Source: Armatimonadota bacterium
Lineage (GTDB): Bacteria > Armatimonadota > UBA5829 > DTJY01
NCBI GenBank assembly: GCA_025358205.1
Contig: JANYKG010000074.1
Coordinates: 1 to 46,626 of the forward strand
DNA length: 46,626 nt
Reading direction: 5' to 3'
Part shown: positions 23,008-31,580 of the stretch, piece after piece
Numbering within the stretch: the first letter of the stretch is position 1
Layout of the letters: each line of letters opens with the position of its first letter
Program-made: the position numbers and the translations under genes
The notes under the pieces: model-generated
Seen by the model: the letters and a program-made list of their open reading frames with translations, nothing else
Told to the model about the DNA's origin: nothing
The model's database searches: none

Positions 23008-24093
23008 TCAGATCACTTCCAGTGCGTCCTTCTCCGGGAGCGCGGGGAACGCATTGTGCGGCTCGGACTGATACCAGAACGCCACCGATGCCATGTCATC
23101 CTGCGCGGGCAGATACCGCCCACCGCTCCTCCACCCCAGCGCCTGGATCGTCACCTTCAGATCCTGCTCGAAGCGCACCGGGTCCATGATGTGCCAGCGG
23201 TACATGCCGAATCGCTGCTGGCTCTGGTACAGACCATCCGGCCTGATCACCTGCGGAAGCCCGGCATACGGCGTGGTGAACTCCCGGTAGCCGCCGTTCG
23301 CCGCGCCCACGTCGAAGTTGTACGACCCGCAGAAGTAGTCCTCGGTGCCTGTGCCGCAGATCGTCGGAAACTCGCCGTCGCCGTCCATGAAGAACTTGAT
23401 CTCACCCTCGCCCCACCAGCCGGTGTTGTTTACGCCCCACGCCATGTACGTGCCGACGAACTGCCCCTGCCCCTTGATGCCGTCCGCAATCGTGTAGACA
23501 TCCTTGTACGGCAGCGGATTCACGCGCCGGAACTGAGCGTGGAAATACGCGCAGTCCTCAGGAACCTCGGTGAGCGTGTAGTTGATCTGGTAGTAGACGA
23601 CCATGTCCTCCGCCGCGATGTTGGTCATGGTGATCTTGCAGCGCTTGCGGAAGGGCATCTCCCAGTAGCAGTTGAACGCGCTGCCAGGGTTCACGCAGAT
23701 CGGCAGCGAGGATATCTGCGCATACTTCTGCCAGCCGCACGCGAAGAAGTCGCCCACCGGACACTCGACCGATGGGGTCTCCTCGCCGTCCCAGTAGATG
23801 CGGATGATGCTGAAGCGCCAATGGCCCGTTGGTGTCATCCATATCTGCTGGATAGCGCCCGGCCCGTCAATGTCCGCAAGTACGCGAACCTCGCCCGGGT
23901 GAATCCTGATGGACGGCGATATCTTCCAACCCTGGCCCAGGTCGCGCGCACATCCCGCACCGGTGCCCTCGGTCGCCATGCCCGCCTTGCCCTTCTCGCC
24001 GTTGAAGTTCTCCGGGCTGATGGACCGCGTCTTTGCAGACGACAGCCGCGAGAGGTTACCCAAGTTCATTCCAAGTCCGTTGAAACCAGACAT
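23008..24093 (-). CDS. DUF2961 (GH172-type) glycoside hydrolase
   Basis: A 361-residue protein of the DUF2961 family, now grouped with GH172, whose characterised members act on fructofuranosides or arabinofuranosides. Family blocks are ADIDGPGAIQQIWMT at about 80, RIYWDGEETPSVECPVGDFF at about 105-125, YYQINYTL in the middle, and GTGTEDYFCGSYNFD at about 268, whose Glu is the expected catalytic carboxylate. No signal peptide is visible (MSGFNGLGMNLGNLSRL), so it may be cytosolic. The start ATG has GGAGG 6 nt upstream; an in-frame upstream start at 24126 lies inside a hairpin and has no site. Two strong hairpins lie in its upstream region. The substrate is uncertain. Confidence 0.88.
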   Translation of the reverse strand: MSGFNGLGMNLGNLSRLSSAKTRSISPENFNGEKGKAGMATEGTGAGCARDLGQGWKISPSIRIHPGEVRVLADIDGPGAIQQIWMTPTGHWRFSIIRIYWDGEETPSVECPVGDFFACGWQKYAQISSLPICVNPGSAFNCYWEMPFRKRCKITMTNIAAEDMVVYYQINYTLTEVPEDCAYFHAQFRRVNPLPYKDVYTIADGIKGQGQFVGTYMAWGVNNTGWWGEGEIKFFMDGDGEFPTICGTGTEDYFCGSYNFDVGAANGGYREFTTPYAGLPQVIRPDGLYQSQQRFGMYRWHIMDPVRFEQDLKVTIQALGWRSGGRYLPAQDDMASVAFWYQSEPHNAFPALPEKDALEVI

Positions 24094-24122
24094 ACAGACC
24101 TCCAATTGATTGTTAGTTGTCC

Positions 24123-24151
24123 GCATTATTCACGGACATCGTGAATAATGC
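24123..24151. promoter_or_regulatory. Perfect 11-bp hairpin/dyad upstream of the DUF2961 gene
   Basis: GCATTATTCAC (24123-24133) and GTGAATAATGC (24141-24151) flank a 7-base spacer, 30 bp upstream of the ATG. It could be a regulator-binding dyad or a leader hairpin. There is no T-run. Confidence 0.6.
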
Positions 24152-24160
24152 TCTGAAGGC

Positions 24161-24191
24161 CCTGGATTATTCAGTTCCTGAATGATCCAGG
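24161..24191 (-). terminator. 14-bp hairpin between the HATPase sensor gene and the DUF2961 gene
   Basis: CCTGGATTATTCAG (24161-24174) and CTGAATGATCCAGG (24178-24191) match at 13 of 14 positions around a 3-base loop, 70 bp past the stop of the sensor gene. This could terminate the sensor transcript, but a T-run is lacking. It shares the ATTATTCA core with the neighbouring dyad. Confidence 0.45.
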
Positions 24192-24261
24192 CTAGTTATC
24201 CGCAGAGTGTACCAGAAACGGGGTTGATGCGCAAGATTTCGCGTTCGAGGCGGCAAGTAGA

Positions 24262-25431
24262 CTACCAGGTGTCCGGCAGCATCTCCAGCGAGACCTTCCG
24301 CACGGGCGCCAGGCGTTTGATCAACACCACCGTGGTACCGGATGGGCCGGTTTGCAGCAGCAACTGGTCGCAAGAATCCAGCATTATCGTGTACCCAATT
24401 CCAAGTGACGGCGCGGTGGAGAACCCCTTCATCAGCAACGCACGCGGGAGTATGAGCGATTCAATGCCCACCCCGTGATCCGTCACTGCCATCCAGAGAT
24501 TCACCTCGTTTCTCCCGCCATGCACCTCACCGCTGCCACCGTGCTTCAGGGCGTTTGTGAGGGCCTCACCCACCGCCAGCACGTAGTCCTCTGTGTCAAT
24601 GGGCAGGATACCCGCGTCAAGACAATATTTCGATAGACTGTGGCGGGCTGAGGACAGATGTGAAGAATCCGGCAGACTCAGCGAGAAATCGGCATGTTCG
24701 AGATAGTAGGCAACATCACTCTCGTCGCAAATGCCCAGTTTGCCGCCGGTCACGCTGTATATCGTTTCGCGGTAGAAATGTCTCTTCTGCAGCTCGTTCT
24801 CCTCAATCTTCACGGCCATTTCCTTCAGCGTGACAATGGATTCACGCTGCTCATCCATCAGAGACCTGACTCTGTCTATGGCGCGTTCGTAGATGAGGGA
24901 GATGAGTACAAAAAAGTAGACCATGAACGCGACCGCCACCACATTGTCCAGTGCGAAACCAAGCGCCGTGTCAGAAGACACATGAGCTTTGCGAACGAGC
25001 ATGGCGGTGATATACCCAAAGCACAGTGCAGAGGCCGTCCCGTATGCTACGGTCCACCATCTGCCAAGCAGAAGGGCAGGAAGAGCAAGTGCGGCTATGA
25101 TATAGACCGACTCCGACTTTACATCCACATTAGAGGCAACGTGAATATTGGCATACCATATACCGGCGAAGGTCATGCCTACCACGAGGTGCGCCGCTGC
25201 AGAGTACCTATCCATACGCAATAGCAGAAGCGAGACCATGGCTGACAGCACTATCACCCCTGAAGTCGTATAGACCTGATCTCCAGGTGCGGCGTGGCTG
25301 AACTTCACCTGCACAGCCAGCACCGTAACAGAGAGTACAATAAGGATGACGTTTGTGAGCATGAGCACCCACTCACGCTGCTCTGCCACAAGTTCGTTAT
25401 CCAATGCTATCGGTTTCGTTTCTGCTACCAT
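24262..25431 (-). CDS. Membrane-anchored HATPase-domain protein (orphan sensor kinase or RsbW-like regulator)
   Basis: A 389-residue protein with six predicted transmembrane helices between about residues 23 and 195. A coiled segment (IDRVRSLMDEQRESIVTLKEMAVKIEENELQKRHF) follows, and then a GHKL ATPase domain with N-box VGEALTNALKHGG at about 286, G1 DHGVGIE and G2 SLGIGYTIM. There is no recognisable phospho-acceptor His in a DHp helix, so it resembles anti-sigma-factor/RsbW-type ATPases more than a classical histidine kinase. No response regulator, PP2C phosphatase or sigma factor is adjacent. The ribosome site (GGTGG) is weak. The esterase gene lies 92 bp upstream on the same strand. Confidence 0.75.
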   Translation of the reverse strand: MVAETKPIALDNELVAEQREWVLMLTNVILIVLSVTVLAVQVKFSHAAPGDQVYTTSGVIVLSAMVSLLLLRMDRYSAAAHLVVGMTFAGIWYANIHVASNVDVKSESVYIIAALALPALLLGRWWTVAYGTASALCFGYITAMLVRKAHVSSDTALGFALDNVVAVAFMVYFFVLISLIYERAIDRVRSLMDEQRESIVTLKEMAVKIEENELQKRHFYRETIYSVTGGKLGICDESDVAYYLEHADFSLSLPDSSHLSSARHSLSKYCLDAGILPIDTEDYVLAVGEALTNALKHGGSGEVHGGRNEVNLWMAVTDHGVGIESLILPRALLMKGFSTAPSLGIGYTIMLDSCDQLLLQTGPSGTTVVLIKRLAPVRKVSLEMLPDTW

Positions 25432-25523
25432 TCAGTACCACCGGAAATCATACATTCTGCTCAATCGGTTTCGGGTAATCTCACTATTCCAACCCTGCGA
25501 GAAAGTTCCTCCGCACATTTCGG

Positions 25524-26483
25524 TTACTTATGCTTCAAATGCTTATCAAAGAAGCTGGTTACCACCGGCCTGAGATCTTGAGGCAACGGTTTGTGCGCCC
25601 ATGACTGAAGATCAAAGGTGTGGCCAATGCCCGGCAGGATGATCAACTCGTGCTCCACTCCGCACTCGCGCAGCTTGTTCGCCAGCTCTGTTGACTGATC
25701 CCGATCTACCGTCGTATCTGCATCGCCTTGCAGTATCAGCGTCGGCGGACTAGCCTTGGTAATGTGATAGACCGGTGAGGCGAGCTTCCAGGTATCGGGG
25801 TCTTCTTCGCGGGTTGTTGCGAGGCAGCCGGACGACGTGATGAGCGCACCGGTAGGACTGCCCTTCTCATCCGTCTTGCAGCGCGTAAGCAGGTTCGTGA
25901 TGCCGTACATGTCCACAACGCAGTCTACTCGGTCAGATACTCCTGGATAGGGCGACGCCGGCTCCAGGAAAGGAACCTTGTTTGTGTACCCCACCATCAA
26001 CGCGAGATGCCCGCCTGCCGACCCACCGATGACCCCGATATGATCCACATCCACACCGTACTTTTCCGCATTCACCCGCAGGAAACGGACCGCGTTTTTA
26101 CAATCGCGCACATTGGTCGGCCAGCACTCGCCCCTGGTCAGAATGTAGTTGATGCTGATGCAGACATAGCCCGCCTTCGCGAGTGTAGTACATATATTGA
26201 ATGACCGACCCTCAGCCTTGTCGCCGCCGGTCCAGCCGCCGCCGTGAATCATCACCACGGCCGGAGAACGGGCGTCCTTGGGGCGGTTCGCAGGTAGGTA
26301 GAGGTCGAGCTTCTCCGAGCGGTCGGCGTCCAGGTAAGGCACATCCTGCTGTATCAGCACACCTTCAGGAGCGGGCGGAAGCACGAGTTTGGGCGGCGTG
26401 GTCTGGCTCGGCGCAGACGCCGAAACCATCACTATAATCCCTATTACTAACGCCGCTCGTGAGAGGATAATCCACGTTTCCAT
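25524..26483 (-). CDS. Secreted alpha/beta-hydrolase esterase (BD-FAE-like)
   Basis: A 319-residue exported esterase. After a hydrophobic signal segment (WIILSRAALVIGIIVMVSASA) comes VVMIHGGGWTGGDKA, the oxyanion-hole HGGGW. IGVIGGSAGGHLALM follows, with the catalytic Ser in GxSxG. ILQGDADTTVDRDQSTEL supplies the Asp and LPGIGHTFDL the His. This is the arrangement of bacterial feruloyl/acetyl-xylan-type esterases in polysaccharide clusters. I prefer the start at METWI, which has AGGAG 9 nt upstream, over an in-frame ATG 21 bp earlier. It sits between an SGNH hydrolase and the membrane sensor, all on the minus strand. The acyl substrate is unknown. Confidence 0.88.
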   Translation of the reverse strand: METWIILSRAALVIGIIVMVSASAPSQTTPPKLVLPPAPEGVLIQQDVPYLDADRSEKLDLYLPANRPKDARSPAVVMIHGGGWTGGDKAEGRSFNICTTLAKAGYVCISINYILTRGECWPTNVRDCKNAVRFLRVNAEKYGVDVDHIGVIGGSAGGHLALMVGYTNKVPFLEPASPYPGVSDRVDCVVDMYGITNLLTRCKTDEKGSPTGALITSSGCLATTREEDPDTWKLASPVYHITKASPPTLILQGDADTTVDRDQSTELANKLRECGVEHELIILPGIGHTFDLQSWAHKPLPQDLRPVVTSFFDKHLKHK

Positions 26484-26588
26484 ACTAGACGCTCCTAAGC
26501 TCATTGACTATCACCAACCCTAATCCCCTGACCAACAAGCCGACCGTCCTCACTGAACGCGTTATCGAAGCCGAAATGATCTTCCTCA

Positions 26589-27332
26589 TTATTTTACGTC
26601 CTCAGTGGCCGGAATGTTTCTAATAACCATCGGGGCCAGCGTCTCCATCATCGTCTTTGCGATTATCGTGTGGCCAACCACGTTTGGGTGAACTCCATCG
26701 GACAGCCACGACTCGACATCTGACTTGGGGGCTTTCTCCCAGCGGGTATAATGGTCAATTAGTGGTGTCTTCATTTCATGCGCCACGCGCCGGGCGGCCT
26801 CCATGAACAGCCCCAGCGAGTAGTTCAGGCCTTTCTCCGCGTACACCGGGTTTCGCGCAGGAGCCAGCCAGTCCGATCCCATCAGCGGCTCTGTCATGAT
26901 AACCGGTTCGGCCCCTGCCGATCTCACCCTGTTCACGATCTCGCGCAGATTCCGCTCGTATGTCTTCACGCTCAGCCGTGGGCCTCGCTTGCCGATGTCG
27001 TACACCGAATCGTTTGTGCCGAACATGATAGTGACGAACTGAGGATTGTGGGCAAGCACATCATCGTCCAACCGCTTAAGCGCGCCGTCGGTCCGATCAC
27101 TGCCGACCCCGGCGTTGATTACCTCGACGTTCACACCCTTAGCACGAAACATGGCCTGGACTTGCGCGCAGAAAGTATCATCCGCAGTAACCGCCTTGGA
27201 CTTGCCGTTCGCAGGCCGGATGCCCTTTGTGATGGAATCGCCGATACAGACAATGCGGATCGCAGGTTCTGCCGACCGAGCATCCGCCGCAACAAGACCC
27301 ACGACCAGTAATACGAAACCAAATATCCACAT
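26589..27332 (-). CDS. Secreted SGNH/GDSL hydrolase
   Basis: A 247-residue exported lipase/esterase-fold protein. The signal peptide MWIFGFVLLVVGLVAADARSAEP is followed by block I IVCIGDSIT (Ser33 nucleophile). VINAGVGSDRT gives the block II Gly, MFGTNDS the block III Asn, and WLSDGVHPNVVGH the block V Asp/His dyad. All catalytic positions are present. Enzymes of this group remove acetyl or other acyl groups from carbohydrates. The start at MWIF is chosen for the signal peptide, with GGAG about 10 nt upstream; a TTG two codons earlier is possible. The downstream esterase begins 105 bp later, so the two may form a deacylation unit. Confidence 0.88.
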   Translation of the reverse strand: MWIFGFVLLVVGLVAADARSAEPAIRIVCIGDSITKGIRPANGKSKAVTADDTFCAQVQAMFRAKGVNVEVINAGVGSDRTDGALKRLDDDVLAHNPQFVTIMFGTNDSVYDIGKRGPRLSVKTYERNLREIVNRVRSAGAEPVIMTEPLMGSDWLAPARNPVYAEKGLNYSLGLFMEAARRVAHEMKTPLIDHYTRWEKAPKSDVESWLSDGVHPNVVGHTIIAKTMMETLAPMVIRNIPATEDVK

Positions 27333-27587
27333 CTTCAAGTGACTCCATCCTCCCCTATCGGCCAAACAAAAGCATCCATACGCCGTCTTCTGCAGAAGGG
27401 TTCGGTGCTGTGGTAGGTATTCCTCCTTGCGAGTTCGAGACCGTGGCATATCCGGCGCGAAGATGGTGGGTCATGCGGACGGGGGTGACGTTTTCGCTTA
27501 ACGTGAATACTACCCTGAACCTGTATTCGGCAACTCGGACTTGCGCCACTCGGGCACAGGTCCGAGTCCGAAGTGTGTGCAGATGAG
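27333..27587 (-). other. Intergenic interval with possible coding remnant and hairpin
   Basis: Between the PAP2 and SGNH genes the minus strand has a protein-like open stretch (about 27355-27530, ending SAEDGVWMLLFGR) with no start or ribosome site; it may be a gene remnant. A hairpin formed by CTCGGACTTG (27534-27543) and CAGGTCCGAG (27557-27566) lies 22-54 bp beyond the PAP2 stop and lacks a T-run. Confidence 0.3.
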
Positions 27588-28076
27588 CTAAAACTTGAAG
27601 GTCTTGGTCAGGATCAATCCGTTTTCGGAGTGCATGGAGAGGTGGCCCATAGATGTGCCAAGCGCCGCTCCACCAAGAGCCTCTACGATAGTATGCTGCT
27701 TTGATGTGACAGTGTTGTATCCGATGAAGGCTGCAACTGAGTAGTAAAGCCACTTCTGCTTCGGGTGTATTTCAGAAAGGCATGTTGCCATAGCGAACGC
27801 ACCGGCGTTATGGCCGCTGGGAAAACCCGAACCAGTGACATTCTTCACCGCTTGAGCGAGCGCGACCGACGACAGGACTGCATTACCCGCACGGGTTGCG
27901 CGATCTACTCCATCGGTGTGCGAACTAGTAAGGCACACTGCCATACCCACAGCGAGCGCCGGAGTTGTCAGCGCCACCACGTCCGATGCTTTGGTCTCCG
28001 CGCTTGCGCATACCCCTGATGCGATGATGATCAAGGCCAGCAACGATATCATACTGATGCGGAATGGCGATTTCAT
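27588..28076 (-). CDS. PAP2-family phosphatase, exported or membrane-associated
   Basis: A 162-residue small PAP2 superfamily protein. The signal sequence (ISMISLLALIIIASGVCASA) is followed by two hydrophobic segments. SGFPSGHNAGAFAMA is the central PSGH motif carrying the catalytic His. VTSKQHTIVEALGGAALG stands for the SRxxxxxHxxxD motif, with the His kept but the Asp position occupied by Glu and the Arg by Lys. The usual first KxxxxxxRP motif is represented only by QAVKNVTGS. PAP2 enzymes dephosphorylate lipid or prenyl phosphates; the changed motifs leave activity uncertain. GGAGG lies 9 nt before the ATG. It is divergent from the GH106-like operon promoter region. Confidence 0.75.
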   Translation of the reverse strand: MKSPFRISMISLLALIIIASGVCASAETKASDVVALTTPALAVGMAVCLTSSHTDGVDRATRAGNAVLSSVALAQAVKNVTGSGFPSGHNAGAFAMATCLSEIHPKQKWLYYSVAAFIGYNTVTSKQHTIVEALGGAALGTSMGHLSMHSENGLILTKTFKF

Positions 28077-28252
28077 TTACTTTTGCCTCCATTTTCATAT
28101 TCGCATACAATCACCACCATGGCATAGATTGTGCCACTGGCAGGCGATTGTCCGAAAACCGGTATGAATGCGAGGCAGAAACAAGCGCTAATACGGGGAT
28201 TTGGGCAGTTTGCTTGGCTACGCGATTCTCTTCGATCGGCTGATCAGATTGC

Positions 28253-28281
28253 TTGACACCTCATCCGTTGAGCACTATACT
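28253..28281 (+). promoter_or_regulatory. Sigma70 promoter of the GH106-like/heparinase-like operon
   Basis: TTGACA (28253-28258) is perfect, the spacer is 17 bp, and TATACT (28276-28281) matches 5/6. Transcription should begin near 28288, which rules out the upstream in-frame start at 28201. Confidence 0.85.
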
Positions 28282-28338
28282 TTGTTAGTAGAGGCGATAG
28301 TAGATCACCTCAAATCATTGCTTCTCAAGGATAATACT

Positions 28339-31300
28339 GTGCTAACAACAAGAATCACCCTGGTCACACTTCTGTTTCTTAGCATCGCCACCACCGCCAT
28401 CGCTGCCAGTCGGCCCAAGACACTTGCATCGAGGCCTGCGATTGGCTTTTCTGAGGTGCAGAGCGATTTCAAGACACCCGGGATGGCCTATGCGCCGTTC
28501 ATGTTCTGGTTCTGGGACGAGCCCCTCAATCCCGCCAAGATGGCGGAGATGTCCCGCGTTATGGTTTCTGAGGGCTTCAACCCAGGTTACGCGCACGCTC
28601 GCCGATCAATGGTTGGCACGCCCGATCTTCCGGACGATCAGTGGCTTACCGCTCCCTGGTTCACCGCTTTCGACGCGGCGCTCACAGAGGCGAAGGCAGG
28701 GAATGCCTATCTGGGTTTCTGTGACGAGTACTGGTGGCCCAGTCTCCAGGTGCATGGACGGTTGGTTAAGGAACACCCCGAACTCCAGGCTCAGTCGCTG
28801 AACTGGAAGGTCTACGACATCGCCAGCGGGAGTACGCTGCAAGTGCCCGAATCCTACTTCGTTTCGGCGGCGCAACTCGATACCCCGCTCTCCACGACGA
28901 GTAGCGCTTCGCCGCCTGATTTCGGGAAGTGGATATGGGATCCGAGCGGCGACGGGACAAAGCATACCTGCTATCTCCGAAAGTTATTCGATCTGCCTGA
29001 CGGAAGAACAGCGGTTCGCGCGGCGATCCGGGTGACCGCAGACAATGGCTACAAGCTAACACTAAACGGCAAGAACATTGGCAACGGCAAGGACTGGATG
29101 ACGCCGAATGCCTATCAGATACCTGCCCAGATGCTGGAGCGCCGGAACGTGCTGGCGGTCGAGGCGAGCAACATAGACGGTCCCTGCGGCATGACGCTTG
29201 GGATGCGCGTTACCCTCGACGACGGTACAACCTATGATGTCCAGTCGGACGGCTCGTGGAAGACCACTATTCAGAAGCCGGACGGTGCCTGGACGAGCCG
29301 GCAGTTCAGCGACAAGGCGTGGAACTCGGCGCGTGAGATATGCAAAGTCGGCGAGGGCCCATGGGCGAGCAACGATATCACCCAGCCGCCATTCGCGCAC
29401 AGCACGATCCGCAGTACGACGCTGCAGGTTATCGGCAAAGGCAAGCCCTTCACGTGGAAGGCTCCCGCCGGCAAACCCTGGCGTGTCTACGTGTTCAACA
29501 AGTACAGTCGCGCAGGCACAGACGGTGGAGCATCGAACGCGATTGACGAGCGAACCGGCAAGGTGTTCGTGCAGATGGCGCTCGAACCGTACGCCCGCAA
29601 TGTAGGCGCCGATCTCGGCAAGAGTGTGCCAGGCGATTTCATAGATAACGAGGGCGACTACGGTTGGAAGCTGGCCTGGTCGGATTCACTGGATCACCAG
29701 TACAAGAGCCGCTACAAACGGGACATCCGCCTTTGGATGCCACTGATGCTGGACCGCGACGTGGAGGGTCTCTATGCGAAGGCCCGATGGGAGTGGTTCG
29801 ATCTCGTCTCGGATCTTTACGCCGCCAACTTCCGCGCGATCACTGACTGGAATGAGAAGCGCGGCTCCTTCACGACGGCTCACTTCTGGGAGGGGGGTCT
29901 GGCCTCGCAAGTCAATGCCGTCGGCGATCACCTGAAGGTACTGCGCGCCCTCTCGATGCCCGCGGAGGATTGCCTCGGTAAGGCTGCGCTCAACGTTCGC
30001 GATTTCAAGGAGATCGCGTCGGTCGCGGAGTTTGGAAACACTCGTGCAGCCACAGAGTTTGCGGGCGCGGGCGGCTGGGGGGCGTTCACCCCTGAGTTCC
30101 TCAAGCAGGGCGCAAACGCGATCACCGCCTGGGGGATGAGCCACGTGATCCCGCACGGCGTGTTCACCACCAGGAAGCTGACCGGCAACAAGTGGATGGC
30201 GGACTGGTACAGCGAAAGCCCGATGTATCCCTGGATGCACTTGTGGAACGAGTACGTCACGCGGGCCAGCTTTATCAACTCGCTTGGCTACGCCTGCCCG
30301 GACGTGCTGCTCTACAACCCGCTGGAGTCCGCCTGGGTGGCCGCCAGCGCCGATATGTTCGACGGCGGGATGTGGGATTTCGCCGAGAACGCTTCAGACG
30401 GCGGCCGGGTCAACGCCATCAATGCCTCCTACGGCAATGCGATCCGCGACCTGACCGACGGCCGGGTCGAGTTCCTGGTCGGTGACAGGAAGTACGTGAG
30501 CGAGATGACGGCAAGCAACGGCAAGCTTGTGCGCGGCCCGCTTACATTCCAGACCGTCGTGCTGCCGCCGCTGACGATCATGCCGATGAATGTGGCGCGC
30601 AACATCGTTACCTTCGCACGGCAGGGAGGGAGGGTCTACGCCCTCGGAGATCTGCCCGCAGGCTCGGCGGAGAACGGGATGAACGACCCGCAGATGGCGA
30701 AACTAATGCGGGAGCTCTCGACGCTGCCGACCTTTGCTCGCTGCTCCGATCTTAAGCCGTTGATATCTAAGGACTCGCCTGGGCTCAGGAGTCCGGTCAA
30801 ATTCACAAGCGGCGCCTTCCCGATGCTCCAGTCTCATCGGCGCATTGACGGCCGAGACTTCTTCTGGCTGGCAAACAATAGCGAAAAGGACGCCCAGGCC
30901 TGCGAGGTGATGGTAGCCGGAGCACACGGTGCGGCCTCGATATGGGACTGCGAGACGGGCCGGTCGGTATCCGTTCCGTCGGACGATCGCGCGGATGGCA
31001 GCCGGGTGAACCTGGCGTTCAAACCGATCGAGGCTTACTGGCTGGTCTTCGATCCGAAGCAGCCCGCGAGCAAGACCGCTGTCCACGAGGCCGCCTCCGT
31101 GGTGGCTACTATTGAAGGCCCCTGGACCGTGACCTTCGATCCCGCCGCCCAGCCGAAGATGGAGTACCCGTCGAAGCCCGGCGCCGAATTCGCGGCGGGA
31201 GTTACGAAACCGCTCGAGGATTGGATCAAGTGGGGGCTGGACAAGTTCAGTGGACTACTGGATTACAGTGCAACCATTACGCTAGAACGCAAGGATGGCC

Positions 31301-31533
31301 GAATGCAACTGGACTTGGGGGAGGTCCATAGCGTGGCCGAGGTCTGGGTGAACGACAAACCGTGCGGAATGCGCATGTGGGGGCCGTATGTGTTCGATAT
31401 CAGCGATGCGGCCAAAATAGGCGCCAACCACGTGCGAGTTCGGGTCGCAAACTTGATCAACAACAGCTACGGCGACGCGACGAAGTCAGGTCTCCGCGGC
31501 CCGGTGAGGGTAATCTCGGTAACCACGCATTGA
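28339..31533 (+). CDS. Secreted GH106-like glycoside hydrolase
   Basis: A 1064-residue exported enzyme. GTG start with CAAGGA 7 nt upstream and a signal peptide VLTTRITLVTLLFLSIATTAIAA. The N-terminal FMFWFWDEPLNPAKMAEM and the long (beta/alpha) region resemble GH106 alpha-L-rhamnosidase relatives. Residues about 225-330 form an inserted beta-sandwich (TLNGKNIGNGKDW, LAVEASN). The C-terminal LDLGEVHSVAEVWVNDKPCGMRMWGPYVFDIS is the galactose-binding-like jelly-roll often found in GH106 and GH2. Full length for the group. It is first in an operon with a heparinase II/III-like lyase 47 bp downstream. Rhamnosidase activity is plausible but not shown; catalytic Glu positions were not assigned. Confidence 0.78.
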   Translation: MLTTRITLVTLLFLSIATTAIAASRPKTLASRPAIGFSEVQSDFKTPGMAYAPFMFWFWDEPLNPAKMAEMSRVMVSEGFNPGYAHARRSMVGTPDLPDDQWLTAPWFTAFDAALTEAKAGNAYLGFCDEYWWPSLQVHGRLVKEHPELQAQSLNWKVYDIASGSTLQVPESYFVSAAQLDTPLSTTSSASPPDFGKWIWDPSGDGTKHTCYLRKLFDLPDGRTAVRAAIRVTADNGYKLTLNGKNIGNGKDWMTPNAYQIPAQMLERRNVLAVEASNIDGPCGMTLGMRVTLDDGTTYDVQSDGSWKTTIQKPDGAWTSRQFSDKAWNSAREICKVGEGPWASNDITQPPFAHSTIRSTTLQVIGKGKPFTWKAPAGKPWRVYVFNKYSRAGTDGGASNAIDERTGKVFVQMALEPYARNVGADLGKSVPGDFIDNEGDYGWKLAWSDSLDHQYKSRYKRDIRLWMPLMLDRDVEGLYAKARWEWFDLVSDLYAANFRAITDWNEKRGSFTTAHFWEGGLASQVNAVGDHLKVLRALSMPAEDCLGKAALNVRDFKEIASVAEFGNTRAATEFAGAGGWGAFTPEFLKQGANAITAWGMSHVIPHGVFTTRKLTGNKWMADWYSESPMYPWMHLWNEYVTRASFINSLGYACPDVLLYNPLESAWVAASADMFDGGMWDFAENASDGGRVNAINASYGNAIRDLTDGRVEFLVGDRKYVSEMTASNGKLVRGPLTFQTVVLPPLTIMPMNVARNIVTFARQGGRVYALGDLPAGSAENGMNDPQMAKLMRELSTLPTFARCSDLKPLISKDSPGLRSPVKFTSGAFPMLQSHRRIDGRDFFWLANNSEKDAQACEVMVAGAHGAASIWDCETGRSVSVPSDDRADGSRVNLAFKPIEAYWLVFDPKQPASKTAVHEAASVVATIEGPWTVTFDPAAQPKMEYPSKPGAEFAAGVTKPLEDWIKWGLDKFSGLLDYSATITLERKDGRMQLDLGEVHSVAEVWVNDKPCGMRMWGPYVFDISDAAKIGANHVRVRVANLINNSYGDATKSGLRGPVRVISVTTH

Positions 31534-31580
31534 TCTCATCCGCCAGTCATTTTGGCGATGGCCGAAGAAGCGAGGGTGTT

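Noticed and set aside
22810-24144. 444-codon plus-strand reading frame
   Set aside because: It is the antisense shadow of the DUF2961 gene and the repeat-containing interval; it has no ribosome site, while the minus strand encodes clear family motifs.
26484-26588. Short minus-strand ORFs (27-34 codons) between SGNH and esterase genes
   Set aside because: No ribosome site matches their starts and no domain is recognisable; too short to support.
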